A stretch of 64,000 bases of DNA from Anthoceros angustus. Taxonomy: Eukaryota > Streptophyta > Anthocerotopsida > Anthocerotales > Anthocerotaceae. Made by a program: the position numbers and the translations under genes. Positions within the stretch are counted from its first letter, which is position 1, and every line of letters starts with the position of its first letter. The stretch is taken from contig VJWM01000173.1 of assembly GCA_010909165.1 (NCBI GenBank), positions 310,001-374,000 of the forward strand. Reading direction: 5' to 3'. Positions 1 through 10,360 of the stretch are shown one piece after another. A model generated the notes under the pieces. That model did not search any database and was not told where the DNA came from. It was given only the letters and a program-made list of their open reading frames with translations.

Positions 1-1590
1 CCCAGCTGCTAAGGAAGGCCGCCGACACTGAGGCCTCCATGGCCAGCAGACCTTTGCCCCCAAAAAGCGATAGGAAGGGACGCCTGCCACTTTCGTGATT
101 ACCCGTCACCATGTCAAACGTTTCGTTGAACACACTCGATTATTTGTTGGCTACCTACCCTATGCTTGAATTTTGTCCTTGTAATTTTACAAAAATAAGT
201 ATTAATTAGCAAGTAGTCATTTAATCAAATATCTAGACATCCATTTGGTGCATATGTATCAGTAGTTCTTTGCATAGGCATTCCTTGAATTTTCTTACTA
301 TCTTTTGTTTATTGTATAGATAGAAACAAGATGAAGTATCATATGCTTGTAGATAAGTAGTATGAAGTTTGGGAACTTATAGGACAATCCCCCCCGCGAT
401 TGAGACTCACGGAGCTATGGGCAAAGGATTGTGCAAATGCCTACCACAGTCGTGAGAACGGGGTGCGCCTCCATCTTTCCTCGGAGGTGGCTTTCTTTCG
501 ACAGTGAGTATCCATCGTCTTACGGGTGCTGCTCGATGCTATTTACGGGACGACAACGAGCGCAGGAGACGTGGCGTCATAGGTACTAGTTGGAGGTAGG
601 CCTTTCCTCGAACCACGACATAATCAGGGCGATAACCTCATCTCAAAGCACAACATAATCAGGTCGTGGTAAATAGCTTCGGGTTTGGCATTTGGAAGCT
701 TAGCCCTTCCCGGCTCTTGGCCCTTCAGTGGGTTGTCCCCTCTCGTTTCGGTATAGATGACTTTTCCATTTCTTCTTTCTAATAAAGTCTCCATTGCCCG
801 TTACCCGTATGGACGGAAGTTCATACTCCCGAAAAGCCCACTTGGAAATTTATCTAGGTATCGGAAAAAGGAATTAAGTGGCGAGTGACAAGTGAGATGG
901 AATGTGAGGGTTTGATTCTCTCAAACCTCAAACATGTGACGCGACTAGGTAGCTCTAGTTTGCGCGTGTTGGCAAGGTGCTGGGCTCTGAGCCACACACA
1001 CGCGCACACAAACACACAACACAACGTTGGCTCGCCGCTGGAGTGGGCGCAGCGGCAGCGGCAGCTCCTTCGGACTCGTCTTGGGCTTGGTCTTCTGCCT
1101 TCTCTCTCCTGGCCCCTGCTAGGCCAGCCACAGGACCTGCGCGCTGCACGCATCCAGAGGCTGCCACAATCCCAGCGCAGGACCGGGACTCGGATCTCGC
1201 CTGCCCGCCTCCTGCCGCACCCGGGGGCATGCCGTGCCTCCCTCGAGTTTGAATTTCACGCAGGTGCAGTGCGCGGCTGTGCTCTGCGCCGGGAATGCGC
1301 AAGCCTACTGCGGCAGCTGTGTTGCGCGACCAGGATAGAGCGGGACTGTCGATCCGGGCACGGGCAGCCAGGCCGGTGACGTGAAATTGGCTCGGATCCT
1401 GGCTGCGGGGCCATGGAATTGGCGCGGGCCTTGTAATTACCAGATGACGGGGAAATTGGCGCCTGACTGACCGCTCTGTGGCGGGACAGGTGGATGACCG
1501 GCAGCTTGAGCGGAGATGCGAGGGACCGAACACACGGCTGGACACGGCTCTGGAAGCCGCTTGCATTCTCGCTCCCGTCTAACTTAATTG
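1..1590. other. intergenic / CUL4 upstream region
   Basis: No gene is recognisable here. Positions 1-850 are mixed-composition DNA without a convincing ORF. A short CA-rich stretch lies near 990-1022. The GC-rich block 1020-1580 directly precedes the CUL4 start codon and probably holds its promoter and 5' UTR. ORFs on both strands in this block show no family motifs. Confidence 0.5.
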
Positions 1591-4500
1591 ATGTCGCAGA
1601 AAAAGAGGCTGAGCAGCAGTAGCAGCGGGAGTCCAAGTTCAGTCATGTTTTCCGCGACAAAGAAGCCCAAGCCGCAGCCGGTTGATCCTTACGACAAGAA
1701 TGGGATTGCGCATATTGGCGATGACCAAGACCTCATGCTTATTGACCTAAAGACGGAGGGTGGAGTCATGGCAAACACGGCAACCGCGGTTGGCCTGGGG
1801 AGTGCCACCGTCGGCTCTGGCACCACCGCTAATTTGTCCAGGAAGAAGGCCACTCCCCCGCAGCCGGTCAAAAAGCTGGTGATCAAGCCCTTCAAAGGTG
1901 TGTGTCTGATTGCCTTTGTTCGTGGTGAGACATTAGGTTGAAGTGATGCTGTGGCTGCTATGACTAACTTTACTGCCGGGATCCTGGACCTGTGTCCGGC
2001 TTGTGTTTTCTCACTCGTGCCGGCCTCATGTTTGGGCTATAGCTTGGGAGCGGACTGGTTCTCACCGTGGTTGAGTAATATGCATGATACAGCTGTGGTT
2101 GTGTCTTGCCGCTTTTCGTTTCACAGGTTTAAACTTGTTGTCATCTCCATGAGGCCTGCACAGTTAAAGAGAGAACGATTAGTACGTGTTTTGAACTGTA
2201 CCATGTTTTTCACAGATAAGCCAAAATTACCAAGCAATTTCGAAGACATTACTTGGCTCAAGATTAAGGAGGCTGTAACAGCCATTCACTTGAAGCAGCC
2301 TGTATCATGCAGCCTAGAGGAGCTGTATCGGGTGGGTTTTACGGAGGTTTACCACATCGATCTTGTTTTCTGTACTGTGCTAGATATAGTCCTAATACTA
2401 CTTGTGATTGGGGGTATACAGGCAGTTGAAGATCTATGCCTTCACAAGATGGGGGACAAGTTATATAGACGACTGCAGCAAGAATGTGAGATGCATATCA
2501 CGGACAAGTTGAGGTCTCTGGTGGGACAGAGTCCTGATGCTGTTGTGTTCCTCTCGCATGTTGAGAGGACATGGCAAGACCACTGTGATCAGATGCTCTT
2601 GATTCGGGGTATTGCACTGTATCTGGACCGGACGTATGTTATCCAAAATTCGAATGTTCGCTCCCTTTGGGATATGGGGCTTCAATTGTTCCGCAAGCAC
2701 TTGTCTGCTTTTCCAGAGGTGGAAAACAAGACCGTAACAGGTCTTCTGAGGCTGATCGAGAAAGAGAGGTACAGTCTGATTTTCAGAAGCTGAACATTAT
2801 CTGAAGGATATGAGTCTGCCTACCTTTTGGGCTTTGTTGAGGTGATTTGATGTGATGGGATTGCTTGTGTTTTTTTTTTTCTTGTGAGCAGGATGGGCGA
2901 GACAGTTGATAGGACTCTTTTGAAGCACTTGTTACGGATGTTTAGTGCATTAGGGATATACTCAGAAAGCTTTGAAAGGCCCTTTCTTGAGTGTACCTCT
3001 GAATTCTATGCTGCTGAAGGGACAAGATTTATGCAGCAGACTGATGTTCCGGATTACCTTAAGCATGTAGAGGTGAGCTCATCTGAAGATAAAGCGGGTG
3101 GCCCCCTTTGCCAGTCTCAAGAGTCTTTAAACTAAGGGGGGTGGTGTAATATATGTTGCAGGCAAGGTTGCATGAGGAGAATGAGCGCTGTCTTTTGTAT
3201 TTGGATGGCAGTACACGTAAACCACTGGTTGCTGCAGCTGAGAAGCAGCTTCTCGATCGACATACTTCATCTATTTTGGACAAGGTGTAGATCTTTTCTG
3301 TGCGCTTGTGGGGCTCTTACGTTTCTTTGATCACCTAGTGTGGAGGCTGTTTATCGAATGAAGTGGGCCTGATAATTCATATTGCTGTGGTGCACCAGGG
3401 TTTCAGTGTTCTCATGGATGGCAACCGTGTGGTGGATCTACATCGAATGTATGCTCTCTTTGCAAGAGTGGCTGCGTTAGAGTTGCTGAGGCAGGCGTTA
3501 AGTGCTTACATCAAATCAACCGGCCATAGCATAGTCATGGATGAGGAGAAAGACAAAGATATGGTTTCGTCACTGTTGGATCTGAAGGCGCGCCTGGACG
3601 TTATTTGGGAAGAAAGCTTTTCCAAAAACGAGGGGTTTGCTAATACCCTGAAGGACGCTTTTGAACATCTTATCAACCTACGGCAGGTTGGCTCAGTTTG
3701 TTTTGGTTGAACAGTAGCTTCCCTTCCTGTGACTTGGATGCAACCTTAATGCTTTTGTTTGTTGGAAACAGAATCGGCCCGCTGAGTTGATAGCGAAATT
3801 CATTGATGGCAAGCTAAGGGCTGGCAATAAAGGCACTTCTGAGGAAGAGCTGGAGGGTACATTGGACAAAGTATTGGTCCTTTTCAGATTTATTCAGGTG
3901 AGCTTCTGCTAGTTCTGAGGGTTCGCAGTCACCCATTGCTATGTGTAATAAGCCTGAGAGCAGGTGCAGGTAAACATGACGTCTTGTTTCTTTGCTTCAG
4001 GGGAAAGATGTGTTTGAGGCGTTTTACAAGAAAGACCTAGCAAAGCGGCTTCTTCTTGGGAAAAGTGCTTCAATAGATGCTGAGAAATCAATGATTTCAA
4101 AGGTACTTGCTTGTCTAATCTAACACCTGTGTTCGCGGTTATTGACCTTTTGGATCGTTTGTTTACCTGTGTTCTTTACTAAGTAAGGTACTGTGTAATG
4201 CTTTGTACAGCTCAAAACGGAGTGTGGAAGCCAGTTTACAAACAAGCTTGAAGGCATGTTCAAGGTAACACTTGTAATCCAGTGGTCCTTCTTTTGTCTA
4301 AGCTCCCATCCTTTTGGAAGTTCCAAGTCCCCAGTCATGTGAAAAAATGATTATGGTATTGCAGGACATTGAGCTTTCAAGGGAGATCAATGACTCATTC
4401 AGACAGTCTGCACAGTCAAGATCAAAGCTTCCTTCGGGCATTGAGATGAATGTACATGTGCTTACAACAGGGTGGGTGTTTTGACTTATCTGCTTCAGCT

Positions 4501-5919
4501 ATGTGAATGTCTCACCTATGTGCTTAGTACATGTCTCCGTGCGTTGTGATGTGCTGCAGGTACTGGCCAACATATCCGCCAATGGAGGTGCGACTTCCAC
4601 ATGAGCTCAATGTGTACCAGGTTAGCTACTGATCTGTTTAAGATAAACTGCAGTAATTACTTAAACGCATGTTTTTGTTCACTTATTATATGTGATTATC
4701 TGCCCCCCCTCTTCTCCACAGCCCCACACACACCCAAACAATCTAGTATGAGCTATACTTATTTGTAGAACTGAAGAGGTTGTGTTAGCGGATTTGCAGG
4801 ACATCTTCAAGGAATTCTATCTTAGTAAGCACAGTGGGCGGAGACTTATGTGGCAAAACTCATTGGGCTACTGTGTTTTGAAAGCGAACTTTCCAAAAGG
4901 GAAGAAGGAGCTTTCAGTATCCCTGTTCCAGGTGTGCTTAAGGTCCTTCTCCTTTGCATGGGAAGGCAGAAATGCCAGGTCTTAGCAACCAGAAGATTTG
5001 TTGCCTGTTTTCATTTGTGACTTGTACTCATATGATTGCAGACGGTAGTGTTGATGCTCTTCAATGATGGGCACACACTCAGCTTCCAGGAGATTGCAGA
5101 CGCCACAGCTATAGAAGATAAGGAGCTGCGCAGGACTTTGCAGTCCTTGGCTTGTGGCAAAGTCAGAGTCCTACAAAAGGTAGGTTGTCAAACCGGAGCT
5201 AGGCTCTAGTATCACCTTGGCCACATGGAGACCATGGATCTGACAAAGTTGTGGTGATCCCTGCAGCAACCTAAAGGGAGGGAGGTGCAGGATGGCGACA
5301 GCTTCATTTTCAATGAGGAATTTGTGGCTCCTCTGTTCAGAATCAAGGTAAGATGCTGGTGGGCCCTTGATGAGGAGGGAGCAAGTGTTATCGGATGGGA
5401 ATGGTGAAGCACTTACTCTTCTTTGTTGTAGGTGAATGCGATTCAACTGAAGGAAACTGTGGAGGAGAACACTAGCACCACTGAACGGGTATTCCAGGAC
5501 AGGCAATACCAGGTGAGTTTTGTGTTTAGCCCCATGGCATTTGTACTAGTAAGTATGCATTGTTGAAGGCTGGTTATGAGTGTAGGCTCTCAAAAGGGCT
5601 TGACAAACTACTGTCTTGTGTCCGTGTTGCAGATTGATGCCGCTATTGTTAGGATCATGAAGACCAGGAAAGTGTTGAGTCACACTCTGCTGATTACCGA
5701 ACTATTTCAACAGGTACATTCTAGAAAGGTCGGTGCCTGTACTGCAGCGCTGGTGACGGAAACGTTCTTACTCAAAGATGCTTCTGTATGTGCAACGCAA
5801 TGCAGCTAAAATTCCCTATCAAGCCCGCAGACCTGAAGAAGAGAATCGAGAGCCTGATTGACAGAGAGTACCTGGAAAGAGACAAGAGCAATGCACAAAT
5901 ATATAACTACCTGGCCTAA
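1591..5919 (+). CDS. CUL4: cullin 4, scaffold of CRL4 E3 ubiquitin ligases
   Basis: CUL4 scaffolds DDB1-based ubiquitin ligases in the nucleus; the N-terminal cullin repeats bind DDB1 and the C-terminal part binds RBX1. Seventeen exons splice cleanly: 1591-1897, 2216-2331, 2422-2768, 2892-3072, 3162-3284, 3399-3686, 3772-3897, 4001-4102, 4211-4264, 4365-4471, 4560-4620, 4800-4931, 5042-5179, 5267-5347, 5432-5512, 5633-5713, 5806-5919. The product is 812 aa, close to plant CUL4. The N-terminal about 85 residues are Ser-rich and variable, followed by the conserved NLSRKKAT segment. Seen motifs include [17 protein letters not shown] and [20 protein letters not shown] of the cullin homology domain and the winged-helix neddylation site [13 protein letters not shown], with the acceptor lysine at about K758. 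The end YNYLA is typical. All introns are GT-AG. The ATG at 1591 is the first in frame. Confidence 0.97.
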
Positions 5920-7039
5920 TTCTCCAGCACGGCGCAAGGTGTTGGTGCCACAAGCATTTCTTTTTGGCACGATGAGGCTGGATGTATGGTTATACCGAGG
6001 GTCAGCTCGGACACTTCACACCTGCCTGTGAGTGTTGCTTGAAAGTACAGGTATGACGAGATTCTGTTGTCGTAGCTTAGAGCGTCCTTGAGACCCGTCA
6101 AGTCTCTCCCTTCTCTTGCCTCCGGACTGAGCAGCAGTTCAAGCGGAGAAAGAAAGTTGTGCTGTGCTCTGGGTGTGGCTGTGAATATGACCTCTGCCAA
6201 GGATTACCAATCAGCCCGCGTGCCACATTACTGCCGTTTGCAGAAGGTTCGAATTTCCTCGTAATGCCCGCCTCCGCCTGTTGTGTAACCGTCCATCTCG
6301 TGCCATCACAGGTTCGTGCCAGATGGAGCGCCACGGGTCCGAGGAGGACGCGTCCCGACGCGAGGCCAGACGACTGGATCCGTAGAAGTCCAGTCGGATG
6401 GAACTCGCATGGTTGGTCCCGGAATCATCGAATCATCCCCACCCCATCCCGTCCCATCCCACCGCACAGGCGCAGGCACAGGCGCAGGCACAGGCACAGG
6501 CACGCAGCCCTGGTTTGGAAGCGTATTCCCAATCCGTCCCGCGGGCCATGGGGCAGCCAGCTTAGCAAGCTCCACTCCCGCCTTCAATAGTAAAGGCCGG
6601 CGTGAGAGGTGTAGTTCTGTGGGCGGAGCCAGCTCGCCGCCTTGCGTGAGCGCACATGATCTGCAGCCCGATCCCGATCCCGATCCCGATCCCGATCCGA
6701 TGCCGCCGCATCCCCTTCAGCTCCGGCGGTGGTGGGCAGCACGATCCGGCAGGCAAGCGCACTTTGTGGCTATGGCGGAAGGCGAGAAGGGAAGGCAGGG
6801 CAGGGATCCGCATCATTTGTAGCCTGGTGCGTTTGAATTGCGCGGGAATGATGCATTGGTCGGATCCGGCTGTCATGGCGGTGCAGCTGGTGTGTCTGGC
6901 GGACGTTGCAGGGAGGCGGATCGGATCCGGCAGTGTGTGTTGATTAGGGAAGAGAAATTGGCATCCGTCACCAGGGTAGTGTAGTGTAGCATTGCAACAG
7001 GTAGGAGGAGGAGGAGGAGGAGGAGCATTTCAGGCTGCC
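5920..7039. other. intergenic region with simple repeats, PITP upstream
   Basis: No gene is recognised. It contains a GCAGGCACAG-type 12-bp repeat around 6467-6503, a run of about five CCCGAT hexamers at 6667-6699 and a GGA-triplet run at 7001-7026 just before the PITP start codon. ORFs here are low-complexity by-products of these repeats. Confidence 0.5.
6667..6699. repeat. CCCGAT hexamer microsatellite
   Basis: About five and a half uninterrupted copies of a 6-bp unit lie in the intergenic region upstream of the PITP gene. Six-bp periodicity keeps frames open on both strands and produces artificial Asp-Pro and Ile-Gly repeat ORFs. Confidence 0.9.
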
Positions 7040-8647
7040 ATGGTGTGCATCTGGGAGTACCGGGTGGTGCTGCCCTTCACCCTGGAGGAGTACAAGATCG
7101 CGCAGCTGTACATGGTGGCCAAGTACAGCGCCAGCGAGTCCAACGGGAGCGACGGGGACGGGGTGGAGCTGCTCAAGAACGAGCCGTTCGAGGAGGAGGA
7201 CCGCAAGGGGCAGTACACGCACAAACTCTACCACTTGGCGAGCAAGCTCCCGAGCTGGCTGGTGGGGCTCTTCCCCAAGAAGGCTCTCATGCTGGAGGAG
7301 GAGGCGTGGAACGCCTATCCCTACTGCATGACGGTGCTCAAGTGCCCCTTCTTCTCCAACTTCCGGCTGGTGCTGGAGACCCGCCACATCGCGGACCGCG
7401 GCAACACCACCAACGCCCTGGATCTGGACGCCAAGACGCTCAAGAAGCGCATCGTGGACTTCATCGACATCGCCATGGACCCGGTGGACAACTACGTGGA
7501 GGAGGAAGACCCCAGCAAGTTCCGCAGCTCCAAGACGGAGCGGGGGCCCCTGGCCGAGGGCTGGCACCTCAAGTGCGAACCTGTCATGTGCGCCTACAAG
7601 CTGGTGACGGTGGACGTACCGTACTGGGGCTTCGGCTCCCGCCTGGAGAAGTTCATCGGCAAGACGGCCCAGCGCAAGATCTTCCTGGAGGGCCACAGGA
7701 AGTGCTTCTGCTGGCTGGACGAGTGGTTCGGGCTCACCATGGAGGACGTGCGGCGCATGGAGCACGAGACAGCCGAAGCCATCCGCCGGGCCAGGGCCCT
7801 CGCCATCGGGCGCCCGGAGGATCTGGATCCCTCCTCCGACAACGCGGGGCCGGGAGCTGCTGCTGAGGAAGACGAGGAGGCGGCTGCGATGTCGACTTCC
7901 GGGCAGCGGGAGGAGTCCGAGGAAGCGGAAGCGCAGGAGGTGCTGGCCCCGCTCATCAAGGAGCTGGCCACTACCACCAGCAGGAAGGACTACTCCAGGT
8001 CCAACTCCCGGGAGCTGGCCAGCCCGCGCCTGCTGCGGCCGCCAAGCCTGGTAGGGCCTTCGGTGGCTGTGGGGATCACCACGCTCTCGGCCTCGGAGCT
8101 GGAATCGGAGTCCTTCGTGACCGACCGCGCCACCCCGACCCCGTCCATGCGATCCCCCAGAGGCGGCGCCGCCGGGAGCAGCGCCTTCCGTTCCGCCAGG
8201 AGTTCCTTCGCGGAAGGCCCGTCCTCGTCCTCGTCCCCGCGCCCGCCGCAGCACGCCGAGTCGTACGAATTCTACCCCAGCCTCGAGTCCAGCGGGGAGC
8301 GCAAGACCAGCCTGGGGAGCTGGCACTCCAACGCCAGCACCAGCGGCATCGACAACTCCGAGGCCGATGTGGTGTTGCAGTGCGTGGACGTGCTGGACAA
8401 GGTGATTGCCTGGACCAAGGCCCGCGCTACGCAGCAGCAGCAGCAGCAGCAGCCTCCTCCTCCGTCCCCGGCCCCGGAGCTCACCTCGGTTGCCTCCGAC
8501 AACGACAAGGAGGAGGACGGGCGCGGGAGGAAGGCCAACGCTCAGGCCCCCGAGCCGGTCAAGAGCAGCACGCCCTTCAGTCTGGAATACTACGTCTCCG
8601 TGCTGGACAAGGCCGTGTCGCTTCTCACCAAACGGAGGCAACTCTGA
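7040..8647 (+). CDS. class I phosphatidylinositol transfer protein with long C-terminal extension
   Basis: The first about 265 residues match the classical PITP alpha/beta START-like fold, which exchanges phosphatidylinositol and phosphatidylcholine between membranes. Conserved blocks seen in order are EYRVVLPFTLEEY, the KGQYTHKLYHL block, WNAYPYC, EEDPSKF, MCAYKLVTV and FCWLDEWFGLTMEDVRRMEHET. The remaining about 270 residues are Ser/Glu-rich and low complexity, with a CAG-encoded polyglutamine tract near 8433-8452. They end in two similar helical segments (VDVLDKVIAWTK and VSVLDKAVSLLTK). The protein is 535 aa and the gene has no intron, unlike most neighbours, with visibly higher GC than CUL4 or Dicer. 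I chose the ATG at 7040 because the PITP fold begins immediately after it; the upstream frame is a GGA-repeat artefact. A retrocopy origin is possible but unproven. Confidence 0.93.
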   Translation: MVCIWEYRVVLPFTLEEYKIAQLYMVAKYSASESNGSDGDGVELLKNEPFEEEDRKGQYTHKLYHLASKLPSWLVGLFPKKALMLEEEAWNAYPYCMTVLKCPFFSNFRLVLETRHIADRGNTTNALDLDAKTLKKRIVDFIDIAMDPVDNYVEEEDPSKFRSSKTERGPLAEGWHLKCEPVMCAYKLVTVDVPYWGFGSRLEKFIGKTAQRKIFLEGHRKCFCWLDEWFGLTMEDVRRMEHETAEAIRRARALAIGRPEDLDPSSDNAGPGAAAEEDEEAAAMSTSGQREESEEAEAQEVLAPLIKELATTTSRKDYSRSNSRELASPRLLRPPSLVGPSVAVGITTLSASELESESFVTDRATPTPSMRSPRGGAAGSSAFRSARSSFAEGPSSSSSPRPPQHAESYEFYPSLESSGERKTSLGSWHSNASTSGIDNSEADVVLQCVDVLDKVIAWTKARATQQQQQQQPPPPSPAPELTSVASDNDKEEDGRGRKANAQAPEPVKSSTPFSLEYYVSVLDKAVSLLTKRRQL

Positions 8648-8838
8648 CGGACTCATCCCATTTTTCCTTTCCCCGGGCTCAGCCTCAGCCTCAGCCTCAG
8701 CCGGGACCCGCTACTTAGCTAGCTAGGGTTGAGTCGCCGAAGCGCGGAATCGTGCACTCCGATTGTACGCGATTGATTGTTTGTGCAGCATTTTCTTCAC
8801 AGAGATTGTCTTGGATTCAACCAGGCACTCTCTCATTG

Positions 8839-9035
8839 CTCGCCTAGTCTCATCAGATGCTTTGGGAAGGTACCCACACTCTGATGAGCCGCTTAGTCTG
8901 ATCAGGTGCTTTGGGAAGACACCTACACTCTCATGAGCCGCTTAGTCTGATCAGGTGCTTTGGGAAGATACCTACACTCTGATGAGCCGCCTAGTCTGAT
9001 TAGGTGCTTCGGGTACCGACACTCTTCGGAGCCGG
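8839..9035. repeat. 49-bp tandem repeat, about four copies
   Basis: The core GCTTTGGGAAG recurs at 8859, 8908, 8957 and, diverged, 9006, a constant spacing of 49 bp. Between the cores the sequence CTGATGAGCCGCTTAGTCTG is repeated. The copies are head-to-tail with no unique spacers, so this is a minisatellite. No coding role is seen. Confidence 0.9.
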
Positions 9036-9848
9036 GCGGTCTCACAGGCGTGCTGTTGATGCGCACCCCCTGAACTTGCGAATTCCATAGATATAAGGTT
9101 GTCGATACGCCCGTCGGGGCTCGTTAGCCTTCCACCTGTACCATGGTGTGCCATAACCAATTCCCATGATAAGAAAATTCCATCCAAGTGGACTAAAATT
9201 GCTTGCCTTCTTCCGGATTGTTCTTGTTCCCCTAATTTCCTCTCATAGGCTTCTTTTATGTGACAAGGTGTTGCTAATTGGCAAGGCTTACAAGGTTAAC
9301 GGGTGGGTGGACGTTCCGGCAGAGTCCTTTGTGGGTTTTGTGATTTTAACGGTCTCATGCGTTGGATGACCGTTTTCTGCCTCTTTTGTAGAACCCTTGG
9401 GAGCTGGCCAAGGCCATTAAGGGTGTTTCTCTTTAGCCGGCTCCACTGAGGTGCTCGCGTATGCGCTCTCCCATGTCCTCCCATGGCACACTTCCCATCT
9501 TTGCATATATTTATAAAGTTTTCACGTTCCATTATTTCAAATTTACCAAGTACGATAATCCTGAGTGGATATCAAGGGCCTCATATCTACTAAGTACGGT
9601 GAAGGGGTAGTATACATACACCTACCCTCAAATCTCAACGGCCCAGATAATGGACCCCAGTACTTTATAGGAATGGTGGAATACTTTACTTGGTGCAGTG
9701 AAAAGAATTAGACTACCGGTACCTATGCACGTCTGTACACTTATGGACTGGGTATGTAAATGATAAATCTAATCTGGCATTCCCCCTGTAAACTCTGGTG
9801 CTCTCCAAACGGTAACGGAACAGCACAGAGAGCAGGCACATCGGAAGG

Positions 9849-10012
9849 CATCGTTCTTGTCCGTTCAACGTACAGCAGGTGCAGCCGAGCGTGATTGCTG
9901 CCTGCCGCCAGGTACAGTATGTACATAATTGCAGCATCGTTCTTGTCCGTTCAACGTACAGCAGCTGCAGCCGAGAGTGATTGCTGCCTGCCGCCAGGTA
10001 TGTAATTGCAGA
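9849..10012. repeat. 86-bp direct duplication upstream of Dicer-like gene
   Basis: The segment beginning CATCGTTCTTGTCCGTTCAA occurs at 9849 and again at 9935. The second copy is slightly shorter, lacking several bases near its end. The copies lie about 350 bp before the Dicer-like start codon, so they may fall in its promoter or 5' UTR. Confidence 0.9.
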
Positions 10013-10360
10013 AACGGGCTGGGCTTCCCAGCATCCTGGATTCTCGAGGCACTGCCTGTGCCATGTGCAAAAGCTCAGGGGCACTCTCCTCCTACCGCTC
10101 CATCGCCAATTCCTCTTTAGCTTCTCGTGGGTTCCTCTTCAGTTTCTCGCGGGCTCCATCTCCAGGCTTTTCAGTGGGCCAAATCCCTCAGGGCGGCAAT
10201 GAGAACCACCGGGCCTTAGAGTTCGGCTGAGCAGGACCAAATTCTGGATTCGTATTCGGACTACTCAGGTTTGCATGCTGGTCTCTTGCAGCACTAAGTG
10301 CTAAGTGGTTCAATTGGGCCTCTGTGGGTTGTTCCAAATCAATCATGAACTTGGTGTTTG

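Larger units (their letters stand above)
8648..10360. other. intergenic region between PITP and Dicer-like gene
   Basis: No gene is recognised. It contains short CAGCCT repeats just after the PITP stop, a 49-bp tandem repeat at about 8839-9035 and an 86-bp direct repeat at 9849-10012. The last few hundred bases should hold the Dicer-like promoter and 5' UTR. Confidence 0.5.

Noticed and set aside
885-1566. ORFs on both strands before CUL4
   Set aside because: GC-rich leader sequence; no motifs and mutually overlapping on both strands.
6968-8656. 562-aa minus-strand ORF across the PITP gene
   Set aside because: It is the antisense shadow of the GC-rich PITP coding sequence; Leu/Arg/Gly-rich with no motifs, while the plus strand has a clear family match.
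8839-9035. Possible CRISPR-like array
   Set aside because: Repeats are contiguous with no unique spacers, and the DNA is eukaryotic; it is a minisatellite.
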